Assembly (NCBI GenBank): GCA_900450595.1
Contig: UGGS01000001.1
Span: 496,001 to 560,000 of the forward strand
DNA: 64,000 bases
Direction of reading: 5' to 3'
Source of the DNA: [Flavobacterium] thermophilum
GTDB taxonomy: Bacteria > Bacillota > Bacilli > Bacillales > Anoxybacillaceae
Positions 48,065-56,475 of this stretch are shown here, in pieces (positions within the stretch are counted from its first letter, which is position 1; each line of letters opens with the position of its first letter). Made by a program: the position numbers and the translations under genes. The notes under the pieces were generated by a model, which saw only the letters and a list, made by a program, of their open reading frames with translations, did no database searches and had not been told where the DNA came from.

Positions 48065-48832
48065 TCACAAAGACACAGCCATGAGGCTTAAGCTTCCATA
48101 TTGATATTCTCGGAACAACACGCGCGGCGCCCCGCCGCGATCGCCTGCGCCGTAAGCGATCCAATACGGCGCGAGGTGTTCGGGGGTCGGTACGGCCTGC
48201 TTGGCGTACGGCGCCTTGTTCTCATACTCGAACACCTCTTCACTATGGGCGGCGGATCGGCTGAGAAGCCAATCATCAAATGCGACGGCCCATTCGTCCG
48301 CCTCCGCATGCCCTTCCCAACGGAGCGCCATCAAATTGTGCACCGTCCCGCCGCTTCCGATGATCATCACGCCCTCATCCCGCAACGGGCGCAGCGCTTC
48401 CCCGAGCTGCAACAATTGCTTCGGTGTCCACCACGGCACGACCGACGCTTGCACAACTGGAATATCCGCTTTCGGAAATAAGCGGTAGAGTAGCACCCAT
48501 GAGCCGTGATCCAGCCCGCGCGTTTGATCGATGGCTACGTCCGTCACACTAGAGAGGCGCACCCGCACGCGCTCCGCCCACTCGACCGACCCGCGCGCCG
48601 GATACACCACTTCATACAGCTCGCGCGGAAATCCGGAAAAATCATAAATCATGTCATACGTCCCCTCAACCGCCGAAACCGTCGGTTGGCGCGTCATCCA
48701 ATGCGCTGTAAAGATGACGACCGCCTGCGGGCGAATTCCTTCCCCGAGTTTGCCCAAAAGCGCCGTGTACGCATTGTCTTCGATTGCCAACATCGGCGAA
48801 CCGTGAGCGAGAAATAGGGCGGGGGATCTCAT
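48065..48832 (-). CDS. Class III extradiol dioxygenase (4,5-DOPA dioxygenase / YgiD type)
   Basis: A 255-residue enzyme of the LigB family. ALFLAHGSPMLAIEDNAYTA holds the first metal-binding His, FTAHWMTRQPTVSAV the second, and DHGSWVLLYRLFPKADIPVV follows; GSGGTVHNLMALRW is characteristic. Ring opening of catecholic substrates (DOPA-like) at a non-haem Fe or Zn centre is the family reaction. ATG 48832 has GGGAGGAATGG upstream. The last codon lies within a few bases of the IS605 right end, so the element landed at the very 3' end; the C-terminus YQYGSLSLMAVSL may be slightly altered. Confidence 0.88.
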   Translation of the reverse strand: MRSPALFLAHGSPMLAIEDNAYTALLGKLGEGIRPQAVVIFTAHWMTRQPTVSAVEGTYDMIYDFSGFPRELYEVVYPARGSVEWAERVRVRLSSVTDVAIDQTRGLDHGSWVLLYRLFPKADIPVVQASVVPWWTPKQLLQLGEALRPLRDEGVMIIGSGGTVHNLMALRWEGHAEADEWAVAFDDWLLSRSAAHSEEVFEYENKAPYAKQAVPTPEHLAPYWIAYGAGDRGGAPRVLFREYQYGSLSLMAVSL

Positions 48833-49327
48833 CGTTCCATTCCTCCCTTGAACCATATTGACAAATCTGCTTGCGGCCTAATGCCGCCTCCAAACGATTC
48901 GCCGAAAAACGGCGCCGGAATTTCTCATCCCTAGTGTAGCATAAACATCTTTCGCTCTTCTATGCACACGCTTTCTTAAACCGTGCGATGGATGTTCGAA
49001 TCCGCTCGGGACCGCTGCTGAACCTCCTTGCGATGCGGGGGGGTTCGTTTTTATCATCGACTGACTTCGTTTTAATGAGAAAGGTTCGTTCGTGATCAGT
49101 AGGTTTGTAGTGTATAAAAACATAAATTCCACAAAAAACGACAATGTTTTGGAAGCCAATTTTGGTAAAATAAAATTATGCGAACAATACTAAGGGAGCA
49201 AAGCTTCATCAAGCAGATTGATAAATATGATCTTGGTGGCTTATACTTTGAGAAGATAGTTTAGTTTTTCTTCTGACCGTCTATGACACTGCCTTATCAC
49301 TAATTTAGGGGAAAAGAGGATATCCTT
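48833..49327. other. Boundary region between core-like DNA and the BREX island
   Basis: About 495 bases without a convincing gene. Base composition changes from GC-rich to AT-rich near 49060-49180. TTGGAA (49149-49154) and TAAAAT (49171-49176), 16 apart, are a possible promoter for the BREX operon with a leader of about 150 bases. No tRNA or attachment-site repeat is seen. Confidence 0.45.
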
Positions 49328-49771
49328 ATGAACATACATAAGATCAGGGCGGAATGGGCAGCGTTAGAATCTAGATGGCATAAGTTGCTTTTTCTCGTCG
49401 GTTTACGAAACGAAGAAGGTCAATCGCTGTCAAAAATGCTTAATGTTCCTTATTTGAACTTGAACCGTCACTTAAGCGAAAAACTGCAAAACATTCCTAA
49501 GGCGAGCTACCCTTTGCAAGTCGGAGAAATATTAAACAAGTGGATGGAAGAATATGAAGAAACCGCATTTTGTCTCGGGGATATGGAAATTTTATTCGAT
49601 AAACAATTGCAACAACATCCGATAAGATTGTTAGAGAATTTAAGCAAACGTTTCAAACTAATCGTATGCTGGCCTGGGCAATATGATGGAAAATCATTAA
49701 CATACGCCATACCTGCACATCCAGAATATTTTACCTGTAGCGATTTTGAAGGGATCGTCATCACTGTATAA
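49328..49771 (+). CDS. brxF: BREX-3 protein BrxF-like
   Basis: A 147-residue protein, MNIHKIRAEWAALESRWHKL then LFLVGLRNEEGQSLSKML. Its position immediately upstream of a brxC-like gene, its size and the N-terminal P-loop-like strand-loop (KLLFLVG...) fit BrxF, a small P-loop protein specific to type 3 BREX. Unlike a canonical Walker A the loop reads GLRNEEGQSL, with Gln where Lys-Ser/Thr is expected, so nucleotide binding is doubtful. AGAGGAT precedes ATG 49328. BrxF probably assists BrxC; function not established. Identification relies mainly on context. Confidence 0.72.
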   Translation: MNIHKIRAEWAALESRWHKLLFLVGLRNEEGQSLSKMLNVPYLNLNRHLSEKLQNIPKASYPLQVGEILNKWMEEYEETAFCLGDMEILFDKQLQQHPIRLLENLSKRFKLIVCWPGQYDGKSLTYAIPAHPEYFTCSDFEGIVITV

Positions 49772-49788
49772 AAGGGGGAACATTCTAT

Positions 49789-52700
49789 ATGCTGAGATAT
49801 AGTGATTTAATCCAATTCGAACCTATTGAATCTGTTGTACAGCTGCGTGATGCGGATGATAAAGAGCGCGCGTTCCATTTGCTTGATACATACGTTATTT
49901 CAGACCGTATGGCAGAACAGTTGGACGAAATCATCCTTGAGCACATTCAGTTTGACCGTATGGTTGATAACAAAGGGCTGTTGATTGTTGGAAACTACGG
50001 TACAGGGAAATCGCACTTAATGAGTGTCATCTCTACCATTGCCGAACAGCCGGGTGCAAGCGAACATATTAAAAACGAGCAGGTGGCAAAGAAAGCAAAG
50101 GAAATTGAAGGGAAATTTAAAGTCATCCGAACAGAAATTGGTGCTGTCTCGATGTCGTTGCGCGACATTATTTGCCAGGCATTGCAGCAAGGGCTGGCTA
50201 ATTTAGGAATTGATTATACATTTCCAAAAGCTAACGAAGTGACAAATAACAAAGATATGCTTTACGAAATGATGGAATTATTCCATGAACAATATCCTGA
50301 ACACGGCCTGATGCTTGTCGTAGACGAGCTGTTAGACTATTTGCGGGGGCGGAAAGAGCAAGAACTTACTTTAGACTTAGGCTTTTTACGCGAATTTGGA
50401 GAAGTTTGCAGCAAAACCCGTCTTCGTTTTATTGCCGGTATTCAAGAAATGTTGTTTGATAATCCAAAATTCCAATTTGTTGCTGATTCCTTACGTCGCG
50501 TTAAAGAACGTTTCCAAGAAGTGCGTATTGTCCGCGAAGACATCGCTTACGTGGTGTCAGAACGTTTATTGAAAAAAGATGAAAAGCAAAAAGCGTTAAT
50601 TCGCGAGCATTTAAGCAAATTTATGCCGCTTTACCATGGCCTTAGTGAAAATATGGAAACGTATGTCAACTTATTCCCGATCCACCCGGCATACTTAGAA
50701 ACGTTTGAAAAAGTAAATATTGCTGAAAAACGTGTTGTATTGCAAACGATTAGCAGAGAAATCCGCAAGCTGATGACAAAAGAAGTGCCGGAAAATGAAA
50801 CAGGGATCATTTCGTTTGATAGCTACTGGCAATATATTGAAGAAGACTCGTCGTTAAGAAGCAATCCGAATGTTAGAGAGGTCATGGGCAAAGTTCAGAC
50901 GTTGAAAGATAAGGTGCAAAGCGGCTTGACACGACCTGCATATAAACCAGCTGCGTTGCGCATTATCGACGCACTTGCCGTCTATCGTTTGACTACGGAC
51001 GATCTAAATGCACCGATCGGGTTAACATCAGAAGAGTTAAGGGATAAGCTATTTTTAAATATTAGTATGCTATTAGATATGGATGAAAATCCTGCTGACT
51101 TTTTGCGAACAACAATTGAGTCTGTTTTAAAACAAATTATGACAGCTGTCAGCTTCCAATATATTTCCGCCAACCAGGAAAACGGACAATATTATCTAGA
51201 TATCAAAAAAGACATCGCTGTGGATGAACTAATTGAAAAACGCGGCGAAGAGTTAACCGACAATCAATTGAACAGCTACTATTTTGACGTACTAAAACAA
51301 GCAATGGAAGTGTTAGACCAGCCATATGTAACGGGGTATAAAATTTGGCTGCATGAAATTCCGTGGGATGCTCGCCGCGTCAAACGACAAGGATATATCT
51401 TTTTCGGAGCGCCAAATGAACGTTCTACTGCCCAGCCGGAACGTGATTTCTACATTTATATGCTGCAGCCGTTTGAACCGCCGAAATTCCGCGATGAAGA
51501 AAAGCCGGATGAAGTATTTTTCCGGATGACGAAAAAAGATGACGAGTTCGTCCGTTTATTGCGGCTATACGGCGGTGCAAAAGAAATGAGCAATGATGCG
51601 TCAACGACAAAACAGCTATATTTAAACAAAGTCTCATATTATTTAAAACGCCTTACTACTTGGTTAAAAGACCATTTTGTCGACGCGTTTGAAATTCAAT
51701 ACCGTGGCAAAAAAGGGTCTGTTTTTGAATTCGGCATGTTTCTTCCTGGCAATGCGACATTGATGGAATTGGTAGACACGGTGGCAGAAGGGCTGCTAAG
51801 CCAATGGTTTGAAGAAAAGTACAGCGATTATCCGTCTTTCCGAAAACTAGAAAGAACGTATTTAACGAAAGACAATTTAGCGACATATGTCAGCGATGCT
51901 CTTTCTTATTTGAACGGAAGAAAAACAAGCCAAGGGGAAGCTATTTTAAACGGATTAGTGCTATTGGACCAAAAAGGCGAAATTAACGTCCGCAACTCTG
52001 GTTATGCCCGCTGGGTGATAGAAAAACTTGAAGAAAAAGGAAACGGACAAGTAGTAAATCAAAATGAACTCATTGAAACAGTCTATACAGCGCAAGGAAC
52101 GGAAGATATCCGGCTGACAAAAGAATTCCGCATGGAGCCGGAACTGCTCGTTGTCGTACTAGGTGCTCTTATTCAGCAGGGGGAAATCGTTGTAACGGTA
52201 GACAATAAAACATACGAAGCAATGAACTTTGCAGAATTTATTAAACTTCCTTTAAGTAAATTGACGAATTTTAGCCATATTAAAAAGCCAAGCGGTCTTC
52301 CGGTTGCGGCGATTCATGCGTTGGTCGATATGTTTAGCGTGCCAAAAGGAAATGTGACCGATCAAAATTGGCTTGATTTTGCCATTAGGCAAATAATTAG
52401 CGGCGCTAAACAAGCGTTGGACAAAACCGTAAGAATGATAAACGATGTACGCCATCAGTTTCAAATTTGGGACGGTCCGTTATTCTCGAGTGATGAGCGG
52501 GCACAGTATATCGCGAAGCTAGAGAGCCTAAAATCGTTTTTAGAAGGCCTTCAAGTATACAATACGCGGGCGAAGCTCACTAACTTAAAATATGACGTCC
52601 CAGAAATCGAGCAGCAAAAAGAAAACTTGGCCATCGTTGAACAATTGGAGCAGTTGGAGCAAAAAATCAATGAATGTATGAAAATAGTGAATTACTTATC

Positions 52701-53487
52701 AACCGCGCTCCACATAATGAAAGCAAATAAAAATTGGGCCGAAAACGTCGATATCGCGCTAGCTAATCTCGCAAGCGCGTTAAAAGAAAACGGTGATTGT
52801 ATCGAAGAAATCCGTGAGTTAGAAAAATTGAAAGAAGAATATATCCAACAATATTTGCAACTGCATCATAAAGCGCGGCTAAATGCGACGGAAGAAAATA
52901 AGAAAAAAACGCTGTTAAATGACAAACGCTATCTGGCATTAAAAGAGTTAGCGTCAAGAATCGACTTATTGCCGCGTCAGGCATTAGATGAGTGGGTAAA
53001 AAACATTCAAGCGCTGAAGGTTTGCTATCAGTTAACTCGTGAACAGCTGGAGCATCAGCAAATTTGCCCGCATTGCAAGTTCAATCCGAACGACGAATTG
53101 ATGGTACAGCGATATTCATTAGAACAATTAGAGGAGCGGCTGGATGATTTGTTAAATACATGGACCGAGACGCTGTTAACAAACTTTAACGATTCGATGG
53201 TGCAGGAAGGAATTTCGTTGTTAAGCGAAGAGCAACGACAACTCGTCCAAGAATTCATCAACAAAAAGCAATTTGATTTACCGATTAACATTGGCTTGTT
53301 GGAAATCATTAATGATTTGCTGAAAGGAATTCATAAAGAAGAGATTGATGTGGAACAGCTTGTCAAAATGATGGGAGACGGCAATCCGCTAACGATCAGT
53401 GAAGCACGAAAAAACTTCGAAATGTTAATGAAAGCGATTGTCGGCAACAACCAGCCGGAGCGCGTACGCATTATTGTGAAAAAATAG
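49789..53487 (+). CDS. brxC: BREX P-loop ATPase BrxC/PglY-like
   Basis: A 1232-residue AAA-like ATPase, large and multidomain. Walker A is GNYGTGKSH (residues about 68-76), Walker B is GLMLVVDELLDYL (near 173), and an Arg-rich RFIAGIQEMLFDNPKFQF follows. The remainder is helical, with a coiled coil (about 935-1080) and a CPHC element in QQICPHCKFNPNDE near 1092. Length and architecture match the BrxC/PglY (DUF6079-type) component of BREX, which is needed for both host methylation and phage exclusion. AAAAGGGGGAAC precedes ATG 49789; downstream pglX starts 15 bases after the stop. Confidence 0.85.
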   Translation: MLRYSDLIQFEPIESVVQLRDADDKERAFHLLDTYVISDRMAEQLDEIILEHIQFDRMVDNKGLLIVGNYGTGKSHLMSVISTIAEQPGASEHIKNEQVAKKAKEIEGKFKVIRTEIGAVSMSLRDIICQALQQGLANLGIDYTFPKANEVTNNKDMLYEMMELFHEQYPEHGLMLVVDELLDYLRGRKEQELTLDLGFLREFGEVCSKTRLRFIAGIQEMLFDNPKFQFVADSLRRVKERFQEVRIVREDIAYVVSERLLKKDEKQKALIREHLSKFMPLYHGLSENMETYVNLFPIHPAYLETFEKVNIAEKRVVLQTISREIRKLMTKEVPENETGIISFDSYWQYIEEDSSLRSNPNVREVMGKVQTLKDKVQSGLTRPAYKPAALRIIDALAVYRLTTDDLNAPIGLTSEELRDKLFLNISMLLDMDENPADFLRTTIESVLKQIMTAVSFQYISANQENGQYYLDIKKDIAVDELIEKRGEELTDNQLNSYYFDVLKQAMEVLDQPYVTGYKIWLHEIPWDARRVKRQGYIFFGAPNERSTAQPERDFYIYMLQPFEPPKFRDEEKPDEVFFRMTKKDDEFVRLLRLYGGAKEMSNDASTTKQLYLNKVSYYLKRLTTWLKDHFVDAFEIQYRGKKGSVFEFGMFLPGNATLMELVDTVAEGLLSQWFEEKYSDYPSFRKLERTYLTKDNLATYVSDALSYLNGRKTSQGEAILNGLVLLDQKGEINVRNSGYARWVIEKLEEKGNGQVVNQNELIETVYTAQGTEDIRLTKEFRMEPELLVVVLGALIQQGEIVVTVDNKTYEAMNFAEFIKLPLSKLTNFSHIKKPSGLPVAAIHALVDMFSVPKGNVTDQNWLDFAIRQIISGAKQALDKTVRMINDVRHQFQIWDGPLFSSDERAQYIAKLESLKSFLEGLQVYNTRAKLTNLKYDVPEIEQQKENLAIVEQLEQLEQKINECMKIVNYLSTALHIMKANKNWAENVDIALANLASALKENGDCIEEIRELEKLKEEYIQQYLQLHHKARLNATEENKKKTLLNDKRYLALKELASRIDLLPRQALDEWVKNIQALKVCYQLTREQLEHQQICPHCKFNPNDELMVQRYSLEQLEERLDDLLNTWTETLLTNFNDSMVQEGISLLSEEQRQLVQEFINKKQFDLPINIGLLEIINDLLKGIHKEEIDVEQLVKMMGDGNPLTISEARKNFEMLMKAIVGNNQPERVRIIVKK

Positions 53488-53502
53488 AAGGGGGAAACAA
53501 CA

Positions 53503-56379
53503 TTGGACGAAAAACAACTATCGCTTCTTGATGATCATGAACAAGCAGACAACGGTCCCGTTGTCTGCTTAGGCATGACATTTAAAAATGATGAAGAACG
53601 GCGCGAATACTTTCGTAACGAACTGCGCAAAAAACTGCCGGAACTAAAAAAAATCGAAGGATTTCCAATCGGGGATGATGAAGATATTATCGCACTATCT
53701 GACCCGCCGTACTACACCGCATGCCCGAATCCGTGGATTAACGATTTTATTGAAGAATGGGAACGGGAAAAGAAAGAAAAGTATGGTAGAGATGAGAATG
53801 AGGAGTATCATCGGGAGCCATTTGCGGCGGATGTGAGTGAGGGGAAGAATGATCCGATTTATAATGCTCACAGCTATCATACGAAAGTGCCCCATAAAGC
53901 GATTATGCGTTATATTTTGCATTACACGAATCCCGGAGATATCGTCTTTGATGGCTTTGCCGGCACGGGGATGACAGGAGTGGCTGCCCAGTTATGTGGA
54001 AATAGAAAAGAAGTTGAAGAATTAGGATACAAAGTAGAAGATAATGGGAATATATTTGAAGAAATTAATGGTGAATTACATTACGTTTCACAGTTAGGTA
54101 CAAGGCATGCAATTGTAAGTGATATTTCACCTATTGCTACATTTATATCTTACAATTATAATAATTCAGCCAATATATCCAGATTTAAAGAAAAGTCAAA
54201 TGAGATTATTAATAAACTTGAAGATGAATATGGTTGGATTTATACCACATTAAGAAAAGAGCATTCCAAAAAAGCTGAGGAATTATTAAAAAAGAATTTC
54301 TCCATTGATGCTTTAAAAGAATATATTAGACAAAATTCAACTTTATTTGCGAAAATTAATTATATTGTTTGGAGTGATATACTATACTGTCCTAATTGTT
54401 TAGAACAATTAACCTTTTGGGATATTTCTGTTGATCAAAAAACATATGCTCTTAAAGAAACTATGAGTTGTCCTTATTGTCAAGCGATAATATCAAAAAA
54501 TAAAATGGAGAGGAGTTGGGAAACTATATACGATGAGGAAATTGACTCAACAATTAAGGTAATAAAAAGAGTACCTATATTAATAAATTATTCGATTGGT
54601 AACAAAAGATTTGAGAAAAAACCTGATGAATTTGATCATTTTATATTAAAGAAAATAAAAGAAATCAAAATACCTGCGCGATTTCCTACAGATAGAATTC
54701 CAAATGGAGATAAAACTCGTGAACCAATTAGATTGGGATTAACACATACCCATCACTTTTATACAAAAAGAAATCTGCTCAGTTTATCTTTACTTTGGGA
54801 AGAAAGTAATAAGGAGCCTCTATTAAAGCTAAGTTTAACTTCCATAATTATTAAAACAGCTAGTTTACTTCATAATATTGGTTTAAAGAAAGGGAAAATA
54901 AATTTAGCAGGTGCACTTCCTAATACTTTATATGTTCCTAGTAATTTGGCAGAAAGGAATATTTTTGAGCTATTACGTGGAAAAATTAACGATCTAGTCA
55001 ATGCACAATTAGAAAGGTTAAATAAAAATAACATAGTTTCTTGTATCCCTTGTAGTGAAATAGAGAAAATGGGAAATCTTGAGTCATCTGTAGATTATAT
55101 TTTTATTGATCCCCCTTTTGGAGCAAATTTAATGTATTCCGAGTTAAACTTTCTATGGGAATCTTGGTTAGGAGTAAAAACCAATAATACCCTTGAAGCA
55201 ATTGAAAATAAAACTCAAAACAAGAAACTTAGTGATTATCATAAATTGATGACTGACGCTTTTAAAACATGCTACAAGCTGTTGAAACCTGGTAAATGGA
55301 TGACCGTTGAATTTTCTAATACCAGAGCTAGTGTTTGGAATGTCATTCAAAATGCAATCCAAGAAGCTGGGTTTATTATTGCAAATGTATCCGCTCTTAA
55401 TAAAGGGCAGGGAACTTTTAATTCGCAAACAAATCCAACATCTGTAAAACAAGATTTAGTTATTACAGCCTATAAACCATCTGTTAAGATAACAGATTTC
55501 ATAAAAAACAATGGAGAAAATGAAAATATTGTATGGCTCTTTTTAGAGGAACATTTAAAAAAATTGCCTGTTTTTGTTGGAAGTAAAGGACAGGGTACCT
55601 TAATATTAGAACGCACACCACGCATTTTATTCGATCGTATGGTGGCGTATCACGTGCAAAACGGTTTGCCTGTTCCGATTTCATCGGCAGAGTTCCAGGC
55701 AAAAGTGGCACAGCGGTTCCCAATGCGTGACGGGATGGTATTTTTAGAAAGCCAAGTCGCAGAATATGACAAGAAACGGACGTTAGTAAAAGAATTTGTG
55801 CAAATGAGCTTGTTTGTAACGGATGAAACGAGCGCGATTGAATGGCTGCGCCAGCAGTTATTAAAGAAACCGCAAACGCGCCAAGATTTGCATCCAAACT
55901 TTATGAAAGAAATCCAGCATATTGCCAAACATGAGAAACTGCCAGAACTTGACGATTTGCTCGAGCAAAACTTCCTAAAATACGAAGGCGACGGGCCGGT
56001 GCCAGATCAAATCGCCAGCTATCTCCGTCGAAATTATAAAGATTTGCGTGGATTGGAAAACGATGATCCGCAGCTGAAAGAAAAAGCGATGAACCGCTGG
56101 TATGTGCCGGATCCGAACAAGCAGGCAGATTTAGAGAAATTGCGTGAGAAAGCGCTGCTTCGGGAGTTTGAAGGATACGTAGAAGAATTGAGCAAGAGCA
56201 AGAAAAAGTTGAAACAGTTCCGTACGGAAGCGATCCGCGCAGGATTTAAGAAGGCATGGAGCGAAAAAGATTACGAAACGATCGTGAAAGTCGGTGAACG
56301 TCTTCCGGAAAACGTTATTCAAGAGGATGATAAACTGTTAATGTATTACGATAATGCGCAAATCCGTTTAGGAATGTAA
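53503..56379 (+). CDS. pglX: BREX adenine-specific DNA methyltransferase (PglX / PglXI type)
   Basis: A 958-residue methylase starting at TTG 53503 with GAAGGGGGAAAC upstream. It has SDPPYYTACPN (DPPY at 67-70), the SAM-binding loop DGFAGTGMTGVAA (near 152) and a second catalytic-type box FIDPPFGANLMYSELNFLWE (near 535), a layout of DUF1156-like N6-adenine methylases found in type 3 BREX. A zinc-ribbon pair CPNC (297-300) and CPYC (near 324) lies in the middle. Codons 166-700 are far more AT-rich than both flanks. It should methylate host BREX sites; the target is set by the central region. Confidence 0.83.
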   Translation: MDEKQLSLLDDHEQADNGPVVCLGMTFKNDEERREYFRNELRKKLPELKKIEGFPIGDDEDIIALSDPPYYTACPNPWINDFIEEWEREKKEKYGRDENEEYHREPFAADVSEGKNDPIYNAHSYHTKVPHKAIMRYILHYTNPGDIVFDGFAGTGMTGVAAQLCGNRKEVEELGYKVEDNGNIFEEINGELHYVSQLGTRHAIVSDISPIATFISYNYNNSANISRFKEKSNEIINKLEDEYGWIYTTLRKEHSKKAEELLKKNFSIDALKEYIRQNSTLFAKINYIVWSDILYCPNCLEQLTFWDISVDQKTYALKETMSCPYCQAIISKNKMERSWETIYDEEIDSTIKVIKRVPILINYSIGNKRFEKKPDEFDHFILKKIKEIKIPARFPTDRIPNGDKTREPIRLGLTHTHHFYTKRNLLSLSLLWEESNKEPLLKLSLTSIIIKTASLLHNIGLKKGKINLAGALPNTLYVPSNLAERNIFELLRGKINDLVNAQLERLNKNNIVSCIPCSEIEKMGNLESSVDYIFIDPPFGANLMYSELNFLWESWLGVKTNNTLEAIENKTQNKKLSDYHKLMTDAFKTCYKLLKPGKWMTVEFSNTRASVWNVIQNAIQEAGFIIANVSALNKGQGTFNSQTNPTSVKQDLVITAYKPSVKITDFIKNNGENENIVWLFLEEHLKKLPVFVGSKGQGTLILERTPRILFDRMVAYHVQNGLPVPISSAEFQAKVAQRFPMRDGMVFLESQVAEYDKKRTLVKEFVQMSLFVTDETSAIEWLRQQLLKKPQTRQDLHPNFMKEIQHIAKHEKLPELDDLLEQNFLKYEGDGPVPDQIASYLRRNYKDLRGLENDDPQLKEKAMNRWYVPDPNKQADLEKLREKALLREFEGYVEELSKSKKKLKQFRTEAIRAGFKKAWSEKDYETIVKVGERLPENVIQEDDKLLMYYDNAQIRLGM

Positions 56380-56385
56380 TAGGAG

Positions 56386-56441
56386 AAAAAGCCTGGTTTT
56401 TACGGAAAAATCAGGCTTTTTCCCATTTCTGCTGGTATAAT
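56386..56441 (+). promoter_or_regulatory. Internal terminator and extended -10 promoter before pglZ
   Basis: AAAAAGCCTG (56386-56395) pairs with CAGGCTTTTT (56412-56421), giving a terminator with T-run. Fifteen bases on, TGGTATAAT (56433-56441) is an extended -10 box 35 bases before pglZ. The BREX genes are therefore probably in two transcription units. Confidence 0.75.
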
Positions 56442-56475
56442 GGATTCATAGAAATTAGTAATTTTAGGTGATAAC

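Noticed and set aside
49789..53487. Phage or plasmid origin for the large ATPase gene
   Set aside because: No phage structural, integrase or replication genes nearby; the ordered neighbours fit BREX.
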